From positions 27,208 to 91,207 of the forward strand of contig JAHHQL010000008.1 in NCBI GenBank assembly GCA_020026415.1: 64,000 bases of DNA, given 5' to 3'. The notes below the pieces were generated by a model that saw only the letters and a list, made by a program, of their open reading frames with translations, made no database searches and was not told the DNA's origin. The DNA is from Alistipes sp. (GTDB lineage: Bacteria; Bacteroidota; Bacteroidia; Bacteroidales; Rikenellaceae). The position numbers were made by a program, and so were the translations under genes. Of the stretch, positions 29,365 to 39,543 are shown piece by piece (the first letter of the stretch is position 1; each line of letters begins with the position of its first letter).

Positions 29365-30392
29365 GGCTGTTTGATTGTGACGCCCTCGCCCTCGATGACC
29401 TTACCGATCACCGATGCGCGTTCGCCGTTCTTCTTCAGGATCTCGATGGCGCGATCGGCATCCTTGGCATCGAGTGCGATGACCATACCGATACCCATGT
29501 TGAAGATGTTGAACATCTCGCGGTGGGGAATCTTGCCGTACTTTTCGAGGAACTGGAACACGGGCAGAATCTCCCACGAACCGTGCTCGATCTCGACACC
29601 CTGACCCTCTTTCAGAATACGGGGAATGTTCTCGTCGAAACCGCCGCCCGTGATGTGGCTGATGCCGTGAACGTCCAACTCGTGAACCACTTCGAGCACC
29701 TGCTTTACGTAGATGCGCGTCGGGGTCAGAAGTACGTGACCCAGAAGATCTTCCGAGAGTTCGGGATACGACTTGTGCAGGTCGAGGTTGTTGTCCGATA
29801 CAACCTTGCGCACGAGGCTGAATCCGTTCGAGTGCACACCCGTAGATTGGATGCCGACCAATACGTCACCCACCTTTACCTTCGAGCAGTCGATGAGTTT
29901 CGATTTCTCGACCACACCCACCGTGAAACCTGCGATGTCGTATTCGCCGTCGGAATACATACCCGGCATTTCGGCCGTTTCGCCACCGACCAGTGCGCAG
30001 CCTGCCTGACGGCAACCCTCGGCAACACCCGCTACGATGGCTTCGATTTTCTGGGGTTCATTGTGGCCCACGGCAACGTAATCGAGGAACTCCAGCGGTT
30101 CTGCACCCTGAGCCAGCACGTCATTGACACACATGGCCACGGCATCAATACCGATCGTGTCGTGCTTGTCCATCTCGAAAGCCAACTTGAGTTTGGTGCC
30201 GACACCGTCCGTACCGCTCACCAGTACGGGTTCCTTCACCTTGAGTGCCGACAGGTCGAACATACCGCCGAAAGCACCGATGTTGCCCATCACGCCCAGA
30301 CGGTTGGTCGAAGCCACATGTTTCTTGATGCGTCGTACTACTTCGTAACCGGCCTCCAAATTTACACCGGCTTTTTCATATGATTGAGCCAT
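29352..30392 (-). CDS. purM: Phosphoribosylformylglycinamidine cyclo-ligase
   Basis: A 346-residue AIR synthase: [56 protein letters not shown] and [13 protein letters not shown] are family motifs. It closes the imidazole ring (FGAM to AIR). 32 nt behind purF and overlapping purN. Confidence 0.97.
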   Translation of the reverse strand: MAQSYEKAGVNLEAGYEVVRRIKKHVASTNRLGVMGNIGAFGGMFDLSALKVKEPVLVSGTDGVGTKLKLAFEMDKHDTIGIDAVAMCVNDVLAQGAEPLEFLDYVAVGHNEPQKIEAIVAGVAEGCRQAGCALVGGETAEMPGMYSDGEYDIAGFTVGVVEKSKLIDCSKVKVGDVLVGIQSTGVHSNGFSLVRKVVSDNNLDLHKSYPELSEDLLGHVLLTPTRIYVKQVLEVVHELDVHGISHITGGGFDENIPRILKEGQGVEIEHGSWEILPVFQFLEKYGKIPHREMFNIFNMGIGMVIALDAKDADRAIEILKKNGERASVIGKVIEGEGVTIKQPCTK

Positions 30393-30424
30393 AATTCTCG
30401 TTTTAATCAGATTTTACAAAAAGG

Positions 30425-31843
30425 TTATTCGTCGATTTTGCTTTTTGCCTGCTCTTCATAACTGTACAGAGCCGTGGGGTAGTGTCCCGTGAAGCAGGCC
30501 ATACACAACTCGTCGCGTTTGCCGGCTTTCAGCAGCGCATCGGGCGAGAGGTAAGCCAGCGAATCGGCACCGATGATCTGGCGTACTTCATCGACACTGC
30601 GGTAAGCCGAGATCAACTGATCCTTGGTCGAGGTATCCACGCCGTAGAAACACGAACTGGTCATTTCGGGCGAGGCAATACGCACATGTACCTCCTTGGC
30701 ACCCGCTTCGCGCAACATCTTGATGATACGGCGCGAGGTCGTACCGCGGACGATCGAGTCATCGACCAGTACGATGCGTTTGTCCTTGACGATCGAACGC
30801 ACGGCCGAAAGTTTCATGCGTACACCCTTCTCTCGCATTGCCTGCGAAGGCTGGATGAACGTACGGCCGATGTATTTGTTCTTGATCAGACCCATTTCGT
30901 ACGGGAGTCCGCTTGCCTCGGCATAACCCATCGCGGCACTCAGACTCGAATCGGGTACACCCACCACGATGTCGGCATCGGCGGGAGCCTCCTTGAAGAG
31001 CAGACGTCCCGATTCTTTGCGGTAGGCGTGGACGTTGCAACCCTCGATGTCGCTGTCGGGGCGTGCGAAATAGATGTACTCCATCGAGCACATCGTATGA
31101 CGCTTGTACTCCGAGAAATCGCAACTGCGGATGCCCTTTTCGGAGATCGTGACGATCTCGCCGGGGTTGATGTCGCGGATGTATTCCGCACCGATCGTGT
31201 CGAAGGCGCAGGTCTCGCTGGCAACCACATAACCGCTGCCCAGACGGCCGATCGACAGGGGGTGGAATCCGTTCTTGTCGCGGCACGCATAGATGCGGTT
31301 CTTGGTCATGATCAGGATCGAATAGGCACCTTCCATCATGTTCAGTGCGTCGATGATGGCGTAGATACGGGGGCGATCCTTCTGAGCGTTTTCCTTCTTG
31401 ATCAGGTGAGCCAGCACCTCGCAGTCGGAAGTGGACTGGAAAAGGCTGCCTTTGTTTTCGAGATAGGTGCGCAATAGTTTGGCATTGACGATGTTGCCGT
31501 TGTGTGCCAGAGCGAAGTCGCCTGTGTTGTGTCGGAACATCAGCGGTTGGATGTTTTCATTGCCTGTGCATCCCTGCATCGGGTAACGCACATGGCCGAC
31601 GGCCATCGTGCCGTGAAGTTTCGAGATTTTCTCTTCGTTGAAAACCTCCGTCACCAGACCTGCACCACGCTGGCGGTTGAATTGTCCGTCCTTATCGACG
31701 GTCACGATACCGCACCCCTGCTGTCCGCGATGTTGCAAGGCATGGAGTGCATAGTAGGTGAGTGAAGCGGCGTTCTCGACACCTACGATGCCGAAAACAC
31801 CACATTCCTCATGCAATTCGCGATCTACAATCGGTTCAAACAT
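30425..31843 (-). CDS. purF: Amidophosphoribosyltransferase
   Basis: A 472-residue PurF from MFEPIVDRELHEECGVFGIV. The nucleophile cysteine is residue 14, so a 13-residue propeptide is expected to be removed. The Ntn glutaminase domain is followed by the phosphoribosyltransferase domain with the PRPP loop IVLVDDSIVRGTTS. Late cysteines (SSCFYGVD, LCMACFTGHYP) sit where B. subtilis-type enzymes bind a 4Fe-4S cluster. It commits PRPP to purine synthesis. The ATG is one base from the purC stop. Confidence 0.96.
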   Translation of the reverse strand: MFEPIVDRELHEECGVFGIVGVENAASLTYYALHALQHRGQQGCGIVTVDKDGQFNRQRGAGLVTEVFNEEKISKLHGTMAVGHVRYPMQGCTGNENIQPLMFRHNTGDFALAHNGNIVNAKLLRTYLENKGSLFQSTSDCEVLAHLIKKENAQKDRPRIYAIIDALNMMEGAYSILIMTKNRIYACRDKNGFHPLSIGRLGSGYVVASETCAFDTIGAEYIRDINPGEIVTISEKGIRSCDFSEYKRHTMCSMEYIYFARPDSDIEGCNVHAYRKESGRLLFKEAPADADIVVGVPDSSLSAAMGYAEASGLPYEMGLIKNKYIGRTFIQPSQAMREKGVRMKLSAVRSIVKDKRIVLVDDSIVRGTTSRRIIKMLREAGAKEVHVRIASPEMTSSCFYGVDTSTKDQLISAYRSVDEVRQIIGADSLAYLSPDALLKAGKRDELCMACFTGHYPTALYSYEEQAKSKIDE

Positions 31844-31844
31844 A

Positions 31845-32561
31845 CTATTTCTCAACTTTTTCCAAACGGGACAGAATTTCCTCGTACGCTTCTTTTACGC
31901 GACCAAGATCACGGCGGAAACGGTCCTTGTCCAGTTTCTCGTTGGTCTTCTTGTCCCACAGACGGCAAGTGTCGGGCGAGATCTCGTCGGCGAGGACGAT
32001 CTCACCGTCGCTCGTCTTGCCAAATTCGATCTTGAAGTCGATCAGGTTGATATCCATCTCATCGAAGAGTTTGATCAGCACTTGGTTGATGCGGGCGGTC
32101 ATATCGTAAATCTGCTTCAACTCGTCGTAGGTGGCGACACCCAGAGCCACAGCGTGGTGGTCGTTGATCAGAGGATCTCCCAGAGCATCGTCCTTGTAGC
32201 AGATGTCGAAGATCACGTTCGAGGGTTTCGTACCTTCCTCGATGCCCAGTCGCTGAGCCATCGAACCTGCAATCACATTGCGGACAATCACCTCAAGGGG
32301 GATGATTTTCACACGGCGGCAAAGCTGGTCGCGGTTGTTCAACGTCTCGATGTAGTGGGTCTTGATGCCTGCCTCGTGCAGACGGTGGAAGATCAAAGTC
32401 GAGATCGTGTTGTTCAACTCGCCCTTACCCTCGATTGTAGCCTTCTTGATGTTGTTGAATGCCGTGGCGGCATCTTTGTAATGGATGATGATCTTGTCGG
32501 GATCATCGGTCAAGAACACCTGTTTGGCTTTTCCTTCGTAGAGCATTTCCAATTGTTTCAT
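31845..32561 (-). CDS. purC: SAICAR synthase
   Basis: A 238-residue Pur[19 protein letters not shown], the core [16 protein letters not shown] and [20 protein letters not shown] end (here [16 protein letters not shown]) are typical. It adds aspartate to CAIR with ATP. It sits between purL (39 nt) and purF (1 nt). Confidence 0.97.
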   Translation of the reverse strand: MKQLEMLYEGKAKQVFLTDDPDKIIIHYKDAATAFNNIKKATIEGKGELNNTISTLIFHRLHEAGIKTHYIETLNNRDQLCRRVKIIPLEVIVRNVIAGSMAQRLGIEEGTKPSNVIFDICYKDDALGDPLINDHHAVALGVATYDELKQIYDMTARINQVLIKLFDEMDINLIDFKIEFGKTSDGEIVLADEISPDTCRLWDKKTNEKLDKDRFRRDLGRVKEAYEEILSRLEKVEK

Positions 32562-32600
32562 AGCGTGTGTGGTTTAAAAGATTTTGTATGATTTTATTGC

Positions 32601-35600
32601 TTATTTCTTGCGAAAATAATTGACTGCATTGGTGAAGAGCAATTGCTCCTTGTTTCCGGCAATGTTTTTGAATACATTCGGCTCCCAACGCTCCGTGTGA
32701 CCCATCTTACCGAGGATCTGGCCGTCCTTCGAGACGATACCCTCGATGGCATCGGTCGAGCCGTTGGGGTTGAAGGGGGCTTTGCCCGTGGGCTGACCTT
32801 GGGCATCGGCATACTGGAAGGCGACCTGCCCGTTCTCGAAGAGTTCGCGTGCAAGTTCTTCGCCGACGACGAAGCGACCCTCACCGTGGCTTACGGCGAT
32901 CGAGTGGAGATCTCCCTCGTGGAATCCTGCCAGCCATGGCGAGGTTACGGAATGAACGCGCGTGGTCACGATCTGCGAGATGTGGCGGTTGATGTCGTTG
33001 CGGAACAGCGTGGGCGACTCTTTGGTGAGCATGCCCAGACGTCCGTAGGGCAGAAGACCCGATTTAATCAAGGCTTGGAAACCGTTGCAGATGCCGAGGA
33101 TCAGACCTCCGCGGTCGAGCAGTGCGTGAACCGATTCGCGGATGTCGGCGTTGTTCAGTACATTGACGATGAACTTGGCCGAACCGTCGGGTTCGTCACC
33201 TGCCGAGAAACCTCCGGCCAAAGCCAAAATGTGGCAGTGGTCGATGTGGCTCTTCATCTCGGCGATCGACTGGAGAATGTCGTTCTCCTCAAGGTTGCGG
33301 ATAACGCTCGTCTCGACCTTGGCACCTGCCTTGCGGAATGCCTTGGCGGTGTCGTAGTCGCAGTTTGTGCCGGGGAATACGGGGATGTAGGCTACGGGAT
33401 GCTCGACGGCCTCACCCTTGTAGGTCAGCGTGCGCTCAACCGACGGGTGCTTTTCGGGCATCGGACGATCCATACCCTTGTCGGCGTAGATCTTGTTGTA
33501 GTCGGCGGTGTTGGCTTCGTACAACTCCTCCAATGTGAACTTCGTGCCGTTGATGTCGATCTCGGCCTGCGACAGGGTTTCACCAAGTACCTCCACAGCG
33601 GGGTATTCGGGCAACATGTCGCACTCTGCGAGGATCGAACCGTAGGCGTAGTCGTATAATTTCTGTTCGTCACAGCGGATCGCGGCACCGATCTCGTTAC
33701 CGAACGACATCTTGGCGATTGCCTCGCCGATACCGCCGAACCCGATCGACCATGCCGAGAAGATCCTGCCCTTCTCGATCTGTTCGCTGACGAACGTAAA
33801 GTTTTTCTTCAATTGCTCCGTGTCGGGCATGCCGTTTTTCAGAGGCGTGTGGCGGATCAGACAAAGTTTGTGTCCTGCACCCTTGAAATCAGTCGAGATG
33901 ACCGTCGAGGCATTGACCGTGGTGATGCCGAATGCCATCAGCATGGGCGGAACGTGGATCATATCTTGGAACGTACCCGACATCGAGTCCTTACCGCCGA
34001 TCGACGGCAGACCCAATTCGACCTGCATTTTCAAGGCACCGAGCAGTGCGCTGAGCGGTTTGCCCCAAGTGGTTGCTTCATGGGTCATGCGCTCGAAATA
34101 CTCCTGATACGAGTAGCGCATGCCGTCGAAACGGGCACCTGCGGCCACGACCTTGGCGGCGGCCTCGATCACGGCGTATGCGGCACCGTGATAGGGACTC
34201 CATTTCGAGAGGAAGGGGTTGTAACCGAAGGCCATGATGCTGGCCGTGTCGGTGTAGCCGTCCACGGGAAGTTTCTGCACCGAAACCTGCGTCTCGGAGC
34301 GTTGCGTCTTACCGCCGAAGGGCATCAGTACCGTCGAACGGCCGATCGTCGAGTCGAACATTTCGATCAGACCGCGCTGCGAGAGTACGTTGCGATCCTT
34401 GAGGTTGTTCTTGAAACGCTCCTCGGTGGTTGCGCCCTTGACCTCGCGGCGGAATACGTCGCGCTCCTCGACCTTGCCGATCTTGGCTTTGGTGTAGTGC
34501 TTGGCACCTGCGCTGTCGATGAACGAACGCTTCATATCGACGATCAGTTCGCCTTTATAGAACATGCGCATGCGGGCGTTGTTCGTCACGTCGGCAGCCT
34601 CGACCACCTCGATGTTCTCCTCGCGGCAGTACTCCGTGAACTGTTTGACATCCTTCTCTTCGACAACCACCGCCATGCGTTCCTGCGATTCGCTGATGGC
34701 CAACTCAGTGGCATTCAGACCGCTGTATTTTACGGGTACACGATCCAGATAGATGTCCAGTCCGTCGGCCAACTCTCCGATGGCTACCGACACACCGCCT
34801 GCACCGAAGTCGTTCGATTTCTTGATGAGTTTGGTCACTTCGCCGCGACGGAACAAACGCTCCAGTTTGCGCTCTTCGGGTGCGTTACCTTTCTGTACCT
34901 CGCTGCCGCACGATTCCAGCGAGTGGTCGTCGTGCTCCTTCGAAGAACCCGTTGCACCGCCTACACCGTCACGACCCGTGCGACCGCCCAGAAGGAGGAT
35001 CTTGTCGCCTGCGGCGGGTGTCTCGCGGCGTACGTTGTCGGCTTTCACGGCACCTACGACGGCACCGACCTCCAAACGTTTGGCCACATAGTCGTCGTGA
35101 TAGATCTCGCGCACGTGGGTTGTGGCAAGACCGATCTGATTGCCGTAACTTGAGTAACCTGCGGCGGCACGCTTCGAGATGACGCTCTGCGGCAGTTTGC
35201 CTGAGAGGGTTTCGGAAACGGGCTGCCAGATATTGCCTGCACCCGTCACGCGCATGGCCTGATAAACATAACTGCGTCCCGACAACGGGTCGCGGATGGC
35301 ACCGCCCAGACAGGTCGATGCACCGCCGAACGGCTCGATCTCGGTGGGATGGTTGTGGGTTTCGTTCTTGAACTGCATGAGCCAACGCTCCTTCACGCCA
35401 TCGACATCCACATCGACGAACACCGAACAGGCGTTGTTCTCCTCGCTGACCTCCATGTCATCGAGCAGACCCTTTTTGCGCAGATAGCGCGCGCCGATCG
35501 TGGCAAGATCCATCAGACAGATGCTCTTGTGTTCTCGACCCAACTCGTGACGGATGTTCAGATAAAGTGCCAACGTGTCGTCGATGTCGCTCTTGACGAA

Positions 35601-36314
35601 CGAATCCTCGACCTCGATGCCCTCCAACTCGGTGGTGAAGGTGGTGTGACGGCAGTGGTCGCTCCAATAGGTGTCGAGGATGCGGAGTTCCGTTTCCCGG
35701 GGATCGCGACCCTCGGCCTTGAAGTAATTGACTACCTCACGCAGGTCGTCGGCATTCATCGCCAGACCGTATTTTTGGCAGAACGGCTCGAGATTCTTCT
35801 CCTCCATCTTGGTGAATCCGTCCAGCACGGGAACGGGAGCCACTTCGACCTGATCCATCTCGCTCAGACGCGTCAGATCTTTTTCGCGCGACTCCACGCC
35901 GTTGATGTAGTAGTGGCGGATGCGGTTCAGATCCTCCTCGGATACCGAATTGTCGAATATGAGCAACTTGCCCGAACGAATCTTGACATCTGCCTTGGGA
36001 TCGACCAGACGAACACAATCGACAGCCGAAGCGGCACGCTGATCGAACTGTCCGGGAAGACTTTCCACGGCAAGGAATCTTTTGCCCTTTAAGTCACACG
36101 ATTCGCTTACGGTGTCCGTCACGGTCTCGCCGAATACCGAATAGAGGCTCTTCTGGAGCAACTCCTCGGTGAATCCGAACAAATCATAGACGTTTAGTAA
36201 ACGCAACTCCTTGATCGACAGATTCAGGTTGAGATTCAATTCGCGGCGCAGGCTGTCGGCCTCAACGCAGAAACGCGGAAGTTTCTCGACGAAAATACGA
36301 TAGTTGGTTTTCAT
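32601..36314 (-). CDS. purL: Phosphoribosylformylglycinamidine synthase (large single-chain form)
   Basis: A 1237-residue PurL of the single-chain type. The N-terminal PurS-like part comes first, then tandem PurM-like ATP-binding halves (TETHNHPTEIEPFGG-like segment, here KNETHNHPTEIEPFGG; later GLPSIGGKDSMSGTF), and a C-terminal class-I glutaminase with IPVFPGTNCDYDTAKAF and the nucleophile in LGICNGFQALIKSG. It converts FGAR to FGAM with glutamine. Because the domains are all in one chain, no purS or purQ is needed. 34 nt behind purK. Confidence 0.97.
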   Translation of the reverse strand: MKTNYRIFVEKLPRFCVEADSLRRELNLNLNLSIKELRLLNVYDLFGFTEELLQKSLYSVFGETVTDTVSESCDLKGKRFLAVESLPGQFDQRAASAVDCVRLVDPKADVKIRSGKLLIFDNSVSEEDLNRIRHYYINGVESREKDLTRLSEMDQVEVAPVPVLDGFTKMEEKNLEPFCQKYGLAMNADDLREVVNYFKAEGRDPRETELRILDTYWSDHCRHTTFTTELEGIEVEDSFVKSDIDDTLALYLNIRHELGREHKSICLMDLATIGARYLRKKGLLDDMEVSEENNACSVFVDVDVDGVKERWLMQFKNETHNHPTEIEPFGGASTCLGGAIRDPLSGRSYVYQAMRVTGAGNIWQPVSETLSGKLPQSVISKRAAAGYSSYGNQIGLATTHVREIYHDDYVAKRLEVGAVVGAVKADNVRRETPAAGDKILLLGGRTGRDGVGGATGSSKEHDDHSLESCGSEVQKGNAPEERKLERLFRRGEVTKLIKKSNDFGAGGVSVAIGELADGLDIYLDRVPVKYSGLNATELAISESQERMAVVVEEKDVKQFTEYCREENIEVVEAADVTNNARMRMFYKGELIVDMKRSFIDSAGAKHYTKAKIGKVEERDVFRREVKGATTEERFKNNLKDRNVLSQRGLIEMFDSTIGRSTVLMPFGGKTQRSETQVSVQKLPVDGYTDTASIMAFGYNPFLSKWSPYHGAAYAVIEAAAKVVAAGARFDGMRYSYQEYFERMTHEATTWGKPLSALLGALKMQVELGLPSIGGKDSMSGTFQDMIHVPPMLMAFGITTVNASTVISTDFKGAGHKLCLIRHTPLKNGMPDTEQLKKNFTFVSEQIEKGRIFSAWSIGFGGIGEAIAKMSFGNEIGAAIRCDEQKLYDYAYGSILAECDMLPEYPAVEVLGETLSQAEIDINGTKFTLEELYEANTADYNKIYADKGMDRPMPEKHPSVERTLTYKGEAVEHPVAYIPVFPGTNCDYDTAKAFRKAGAKVETSVIRNLEENDILQSIAEMKSHIDHCHILALAGGFSAGDEPDGSAKFIVNVLNNADIRESVHALLDRGGLILGICNGFQALIKSGLLPYGRLGMLTKESPTLFRNDINRHISQIVTTRVHSVTSPWLAGFHEGDLHSIAVSHGEGRFVVGEELARELFENGQVAFQYADAQGQPTGKAPFNPNGSTDAIEGIVSKDGQILGKMGHTERWEPNVFKNIAGNKEQLLFTNAVNYFRKK

Positions 36315-36348
36315 TTATACAGTGTTTATTTTGTTTCGGTTAATTCGT

Positions 36349-37437
36349 TTATACAAAGCGTTTTGCCCAATCGCGCTCGTACTCTTCCCCGGTCATCGGA
36401 GTGAAGGTGATGTGTCCCATCTTGCGTTTGGGACGACTCTCGCTTTTGCCGTAGAGGTGAACGAATACACCCTTGTGATTCTCGCGGAGAATTTTCTCGG
36501 CCTCGTCGAGATCCTGTCCCAAGATGTTTTTCATCACCGTGGGGGCAACGAGTGCGGGATGGCGGAGCGGTTCGCCCAAAAGGTAACGTGCCAATTCGCG
36601 GTATTGGTTTGTGGTCGATCCCTCGATGGTGTAGTGTCCCGAATTGTGGGGACGCGGTGCCATCTCGTTGAAGTAGATCTCCTCGCCCTTGATGAAATAT
36701 TCGATGGCGAGGATGCCTTCGTAACCGCACTCGCGCATGAAGTGTTCGCTCTGGCGGCGGAGTTTCTCGCGTACCGTGTCGCTCAGTTCGGCAGGCACGA
36801 AACACAGGTCGAGGATGCCGTCGCGGTGGACGTTGCGACCCACGGGGAAACTGACCACTTCGTCCTTCGAGGCGACCATCACGATGCTTGCCTCAAAGTC
36901 GAATTTGACAAACTGTTCTAAGATGCAGGGAACCGACAGAAGGGGCAGTGCCTTGGCAATGTCCTCCTCGGTTTTGATGACCTGCTGACCGTGACCGTCG
37001 TAACCCATCGTGCGGGTTTTCAGTACGGCGGGAAGACCCACTTCGAGAACGGCGCGGCGCAAAGACTCTTCGTCATCGACCTGTGCATAGAGCGGGGTTC
37101 GGAGTCCGTGGTTGCGGGCGTTGTCCTTCTCGCGAAGACGATCCTGCGAGTCGTACAGCGGTTTGTAGCCTTGCGGAATGTTGTATTTTTTGCAGAGCGG
37201 GATCAGAATCTCGCCCGGCACGTTTTCAAATTCGTAGGTCACCACGTCGCTCTTGCGGCACAACTCCTCGACGGCTTCGGGGTCGTTGAACGGCTTGGCG
37301 ATGTGCTCCTCGCAAACGGCGGCTGCGGGAGCGTCCTTTGCGGGATCGAGCGTGATGCAGTGTGCACCCAGACGATGTGCCTCCTCGGCAAGCATCAGTC
37401 CCAACTGGCCTCCGCCGATAATTCCGATTGTCTTCAT
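36349..37437 (-). CDS. purK: N5-carboxyaminoimidazole ribonucleotide synthase
   Basis: A 362-residue ATP-grasp protein: IGIIGGGQLGLMLAEEAHRL start, PAVLKTRTMGYDGHGQ ATP-binding stretch, IEYFIKGEEIYFNEMAPRPH metal/ligase region. It carboxylates AIR using bicarbonate and ATP to N5-CAIR for PurE. 14 nt behind purE. Confidence 0.96.
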   Translation of the reverse strand: MKTIGIIGGGQLGLMLAEEAHRLGAHCITLDPAKDAPAAAVCEEHIAKPFNDPEAVEELCRKSDVVTYEFENVPGEILIPLCKKYNIPQGYKPLYDSQDRLREKDNARNHGLRTPLYAQVDDEESLRRAVLEVGLPAVLKTRTMGYDGHGQQVIKTEEDIAKALPLLSVPCILEQFVKFDFEASIVMVASKDEVVSFPVGRNVHRDGILDLCFVPAELSDTVREKLRRQSEHFMRECGYEGILAIEYFIKGEEIYFNEMAPRPHNSGHYTIEGSTTNQYRELARYLLGEPLRHPALVAPTVMKNILGQDLDEAEKILRENHKGVFVHLYGKSESRPKRKMGHITFTPMTGEEYERDWAKRFV

Positions 37438-37451
37438 ACTCGTGGGGCGGA

Positions 37452-37919
37452 TTAAAGGGTGGCGTTGAGAACGGTTTCGGTCTGGTTTTTGCGGAACTCC
37501 TTCAGGCGGACGTTGAGCGTCTTGTCCTGAAGTGCGAGGATTGAGACGGCGATCAGTGCGGCATTCTTCGCACCGTTGATGGCTGTCGTGGCAACGGGTA
37601 CGCCGCCCGGCATCTGGACGATCGAAAGCAGCGAATCGAGACCGTTCAATGCGCGCGACTTGACCGGAACGCCGATTACGGGCAGTGTCGTCATGGCAGC
37701 AACCATACCCGGCAGGTGTGCTGCACCTCCCGCACCGGCAATGATCACTCCGATGCCCCGATCTTCGGCCGTCTTGGCATATTCGAACATCAGATCGGGT
37801 GTGCGGTGTGCGCTGACTACCCGTTTCTCATATTCGACTCCAAACTCTTCGAGCATCTTGACCGCATCGGTCATTACTTCGTAATCGCTCGTGGAACCCA
37901 TAATTACACCGACTTTCAT
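37452..37919 (-). CDS. purE: N5-CAIR mutase
   Basis: A 155-residue class-I Pur[32 protein letters not shown] and [20 protein letters not shown] carry the conserved Ser, His and the Gly loop. It isomerises N5-CAIR to CAIR. First gene of the ten-gene purE-K-L-C-F-M-N-H-D-folD run, which covers every step to IMP except PurB. Confidence 0.96.
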   Translation of the reverse strand: MKVGVIMGSTSDYEVMTDAVKMLEEFGVEYEKRVVSAHRTPDLMFEYAKTAEDRGIGVIIAGAGGAAHLPGMVAAMTTLPVIGVPVKSRALNGLDSLLSIVQMPGGVPVATTAINGAKNAALIAVSILALQDKTLNVRLKEFRKNQTETVLNATL

Positions 37920-38015
37920 AATCTTGTTCTTGCTTTTGTTCGGCCGCGGGGACGGTTGATTTTTCGCCCCTTTCGGCTTTTATTTGTTAAAAATTAATCG
38001 TATCTTGCAAAAATA
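37920..38015 (-). promoter_or_regulatory. Probable promoter and leader of the purine operon
   Basis: TATTTTTG (38015-38008) fits TAnnTTTG and leaves a leader of about 85 nt. The leader has GC-rich segments that could pair (gccg with cggc, gggg with cccc). It does not match a purine or PRPP riboswitch that I can recognise. No -33 box is evident, so the call is tentative. Confidence 0.4.
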
Positions 38016-38048
38016 GATCCGCCACAACAGATTATGTTATGGCGGATT
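38014..38048 (-). terminator. Terminator-like hairpin upstream of the purine promoter
   Basis: Outer stem atccgcc / ggcggat, continued by aca / tgt, followed on the minus strand by TATTTTTG. It would end a minus-strand transcript coming from the gene-poor segment above it. Confidence 0.5.
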
Positions 38049-38639
38049 TCAGGATATATTTTATCTTTTTGTTGCTGTTGAGCCTTCGATGCAGTGCCCC
38101 CAAAATTCTGCGAAACGGATTTCCCTTCGCGCAAAACGTCCGATGCGAACATTGTTGCAGTGATGCTTCCACCCGCAAACTGTTGCCATCGGTGTCGGCC
38201 TGAGTCCGATGATGACACAGGTCGCAATTTGACTTCGGTATCCCCAAAATTCAGTATGTGACGTGTTTTGACCTCCTCATTTATGGGGAGATCATTATAT
38301 ATATATAGGTGTGTATCCGAATTGGGGAGAGCCGCCGGTCGGTCGATTGCGGAATATTGTGCCGCAACGCAGAGAGCAGAATGTATGTCCTGCATCTTCG
38401 AAAGTGCGTGTCGCTCGATATGGCTGGCAGTAGTCATCGAAAGTAGTTAAAAAAGCCTTTGAAAAGAATCTTTTGATTAACCATACAAAATTACGGATTA
38501 AAATCAGAACTGCAAAATCTTCCCCGGAAAAAGTATTGACATTTTATTGACAATTTCCGCCTCGCGGCAGTTTCTGCCCGAAAATTGCGACGTCGCGCAA
38601 ATTAGGTATGAAAAAAGTGCACTTTCTCCAAAAGATTAT
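38049..38639. other. Gene-poor interval between purE and the glycosyltransferase gene
   Basis: About 590 bp with no recognisable protein. A 147-codon minus-strand frame (38437-37994) has no family likeness and its last codons run through the hairpin at 38014-38048, which argues against it. A (TA)n tract lies at 38295-38306. The minus strand from there to the hairpin could instead be an untranslated RNA of roughly 250-300 nt. No tRNA, tmRNA, RNase P or SRP signature was seen. Confidence 0.4.
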
Positions 38640-38647
38640 TATCTTTG
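38640..38647 (+). promoter_or_regulatory. -7 box of the glycosyltransferase gene
   Basis: TATCTTTG, 53 nt before the ATG at 38701. It decides the start: a longer in-frame start at 38608 lies upstream of the box. Confidence 0.55.
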
Positions 38648-38700
38648 TATGCCATAAGGATCGCCGGAGGGTGGTCGTGACACATGCTAACGAAATCGAG

Positions 38701-39456
38701 ATGAACAAAACCTTAGTCATAATTCCGACGTATAACGAAAAAGAGAATGCAGCCCAGATGATCGAAAAAGTGTTTTCGTTGAGCGAAGAATTTTTTCTGC
38801 TGGTCATCGATGATCATTCTCCCGACGGTACCGCCGAAATTGTCAAAGGCAAACAGTTGAAATATCCCGACCGATTGTTCCTTATCGAACGTGAGGGTAA
38901 ACAGGGTTTGGGTACGGCTTATATCCGGGGTTTCAAATGGGCGTTGGACCGCGATTTCGATTACATCTGCGAGATGGATTGCGATTTCTCGCATAATCCC
39001 GACGATTTGTTGCTCCTGACCCGTTCGGCACAGTCGGGTAACGATGTGGTTGTGGGGTCGCGCTATGTGAAGGGCATCAATGTGGTCAATTGGCCGATGT
39101 CGCGTCTGCTGTTGTCGTACTTCGCTTCGAAGTATGTGCGCATCGTGACGGGCATGCCGCTCAACGATGCCACGGCGGGATTTGTCTGTTACTCGCGTCG
39201 CGCCCTTCAGACGATTGATCTGGATCGCATCCGCATGAAGGGATACGGCTTTCAGATTGAGATGAAATATTCGGCATGGCGGCTCGGACTGAAAATTAAG
39301 GAGGAATCCATAGTTTTCACCGAACGGCGGGAGGGTTCCTCGAAAATGTCGGGCGGAATCTTCGGAGAGGCACTCTTCGGAGTGGTCAAATTGCGTCTGG
39401 CTAAGATCCGTTCCCGCGCCGATCGTCTGAAAACACACGAAAATAACCTAAAGTGA
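38701..39456 (+). CDS. Polyprenol-phosphate sugar transferase (DPM1-like GT2)
   Basis: A 251-residue GT2 protein: LVIIPTYNEKENA, the first acidic motif VIDDHSPDGTA, the catalytic CEMDCDFSHNPDD and VVVGSRYVKG are those of dolichol-phosphate mannose synthase-like enzymes. The length and lack of membrane segments fit the short soluble DPM1 form. It should load mannose or glucose onto a lipid carrier at the inner membrane for periplasmic or surface glycosylation; the sugar is an inference. It precedes korA by 87 bp that contain a separate promoter. Confidence 0.85.
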   Translation: MNKTLVIIPTYNEKENAAQMIEKVFSLSEEFFLLVIDDHSPDGTAEIVKGKQLKYPDRLFLIEREGKQGLGTAYIRGFKWALDRDFDYICEMDCDFSHNPDDLLLLTRSAQSGNDVVVGSRYVKGINVVNWPMSRLLLSYFASKYVRIVTGMPLNDATAGFVCYSRRALQTIDLDRIRMKGYGFQIEMKYSAWRLGLKIKEESIVFTERREGSSKMSGGIFGEALFGVVKLRLAKIRSRADRLKTHENNLK

Positions 39457-39497
39457 AAATAATCTTTCGAAATGTAAGGAAGATCAAGAAAAAATTG

Positions 39498-39505
39498 TAT
39501 ATTTG
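39498..39505 (+). promoter_or_regulatory. -7 box of korAB
   Basis: TATATTTG, about 38 nt before the korA ATG. The leader is AT-rich without a clear structure. Confidence 0.5.
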
Positions 39506-39543
39506 TAATCACACTAACTTAAATCTACTAACGAAATTAAAGT

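Noticed and set aside
37994..38437. 147-codon minus-strand frame upstream of purE
   Set aside because: No family likeness, runs through a terminator-like hairpin and over the probable purine promoter; kept only as a possible RNA or remnant.
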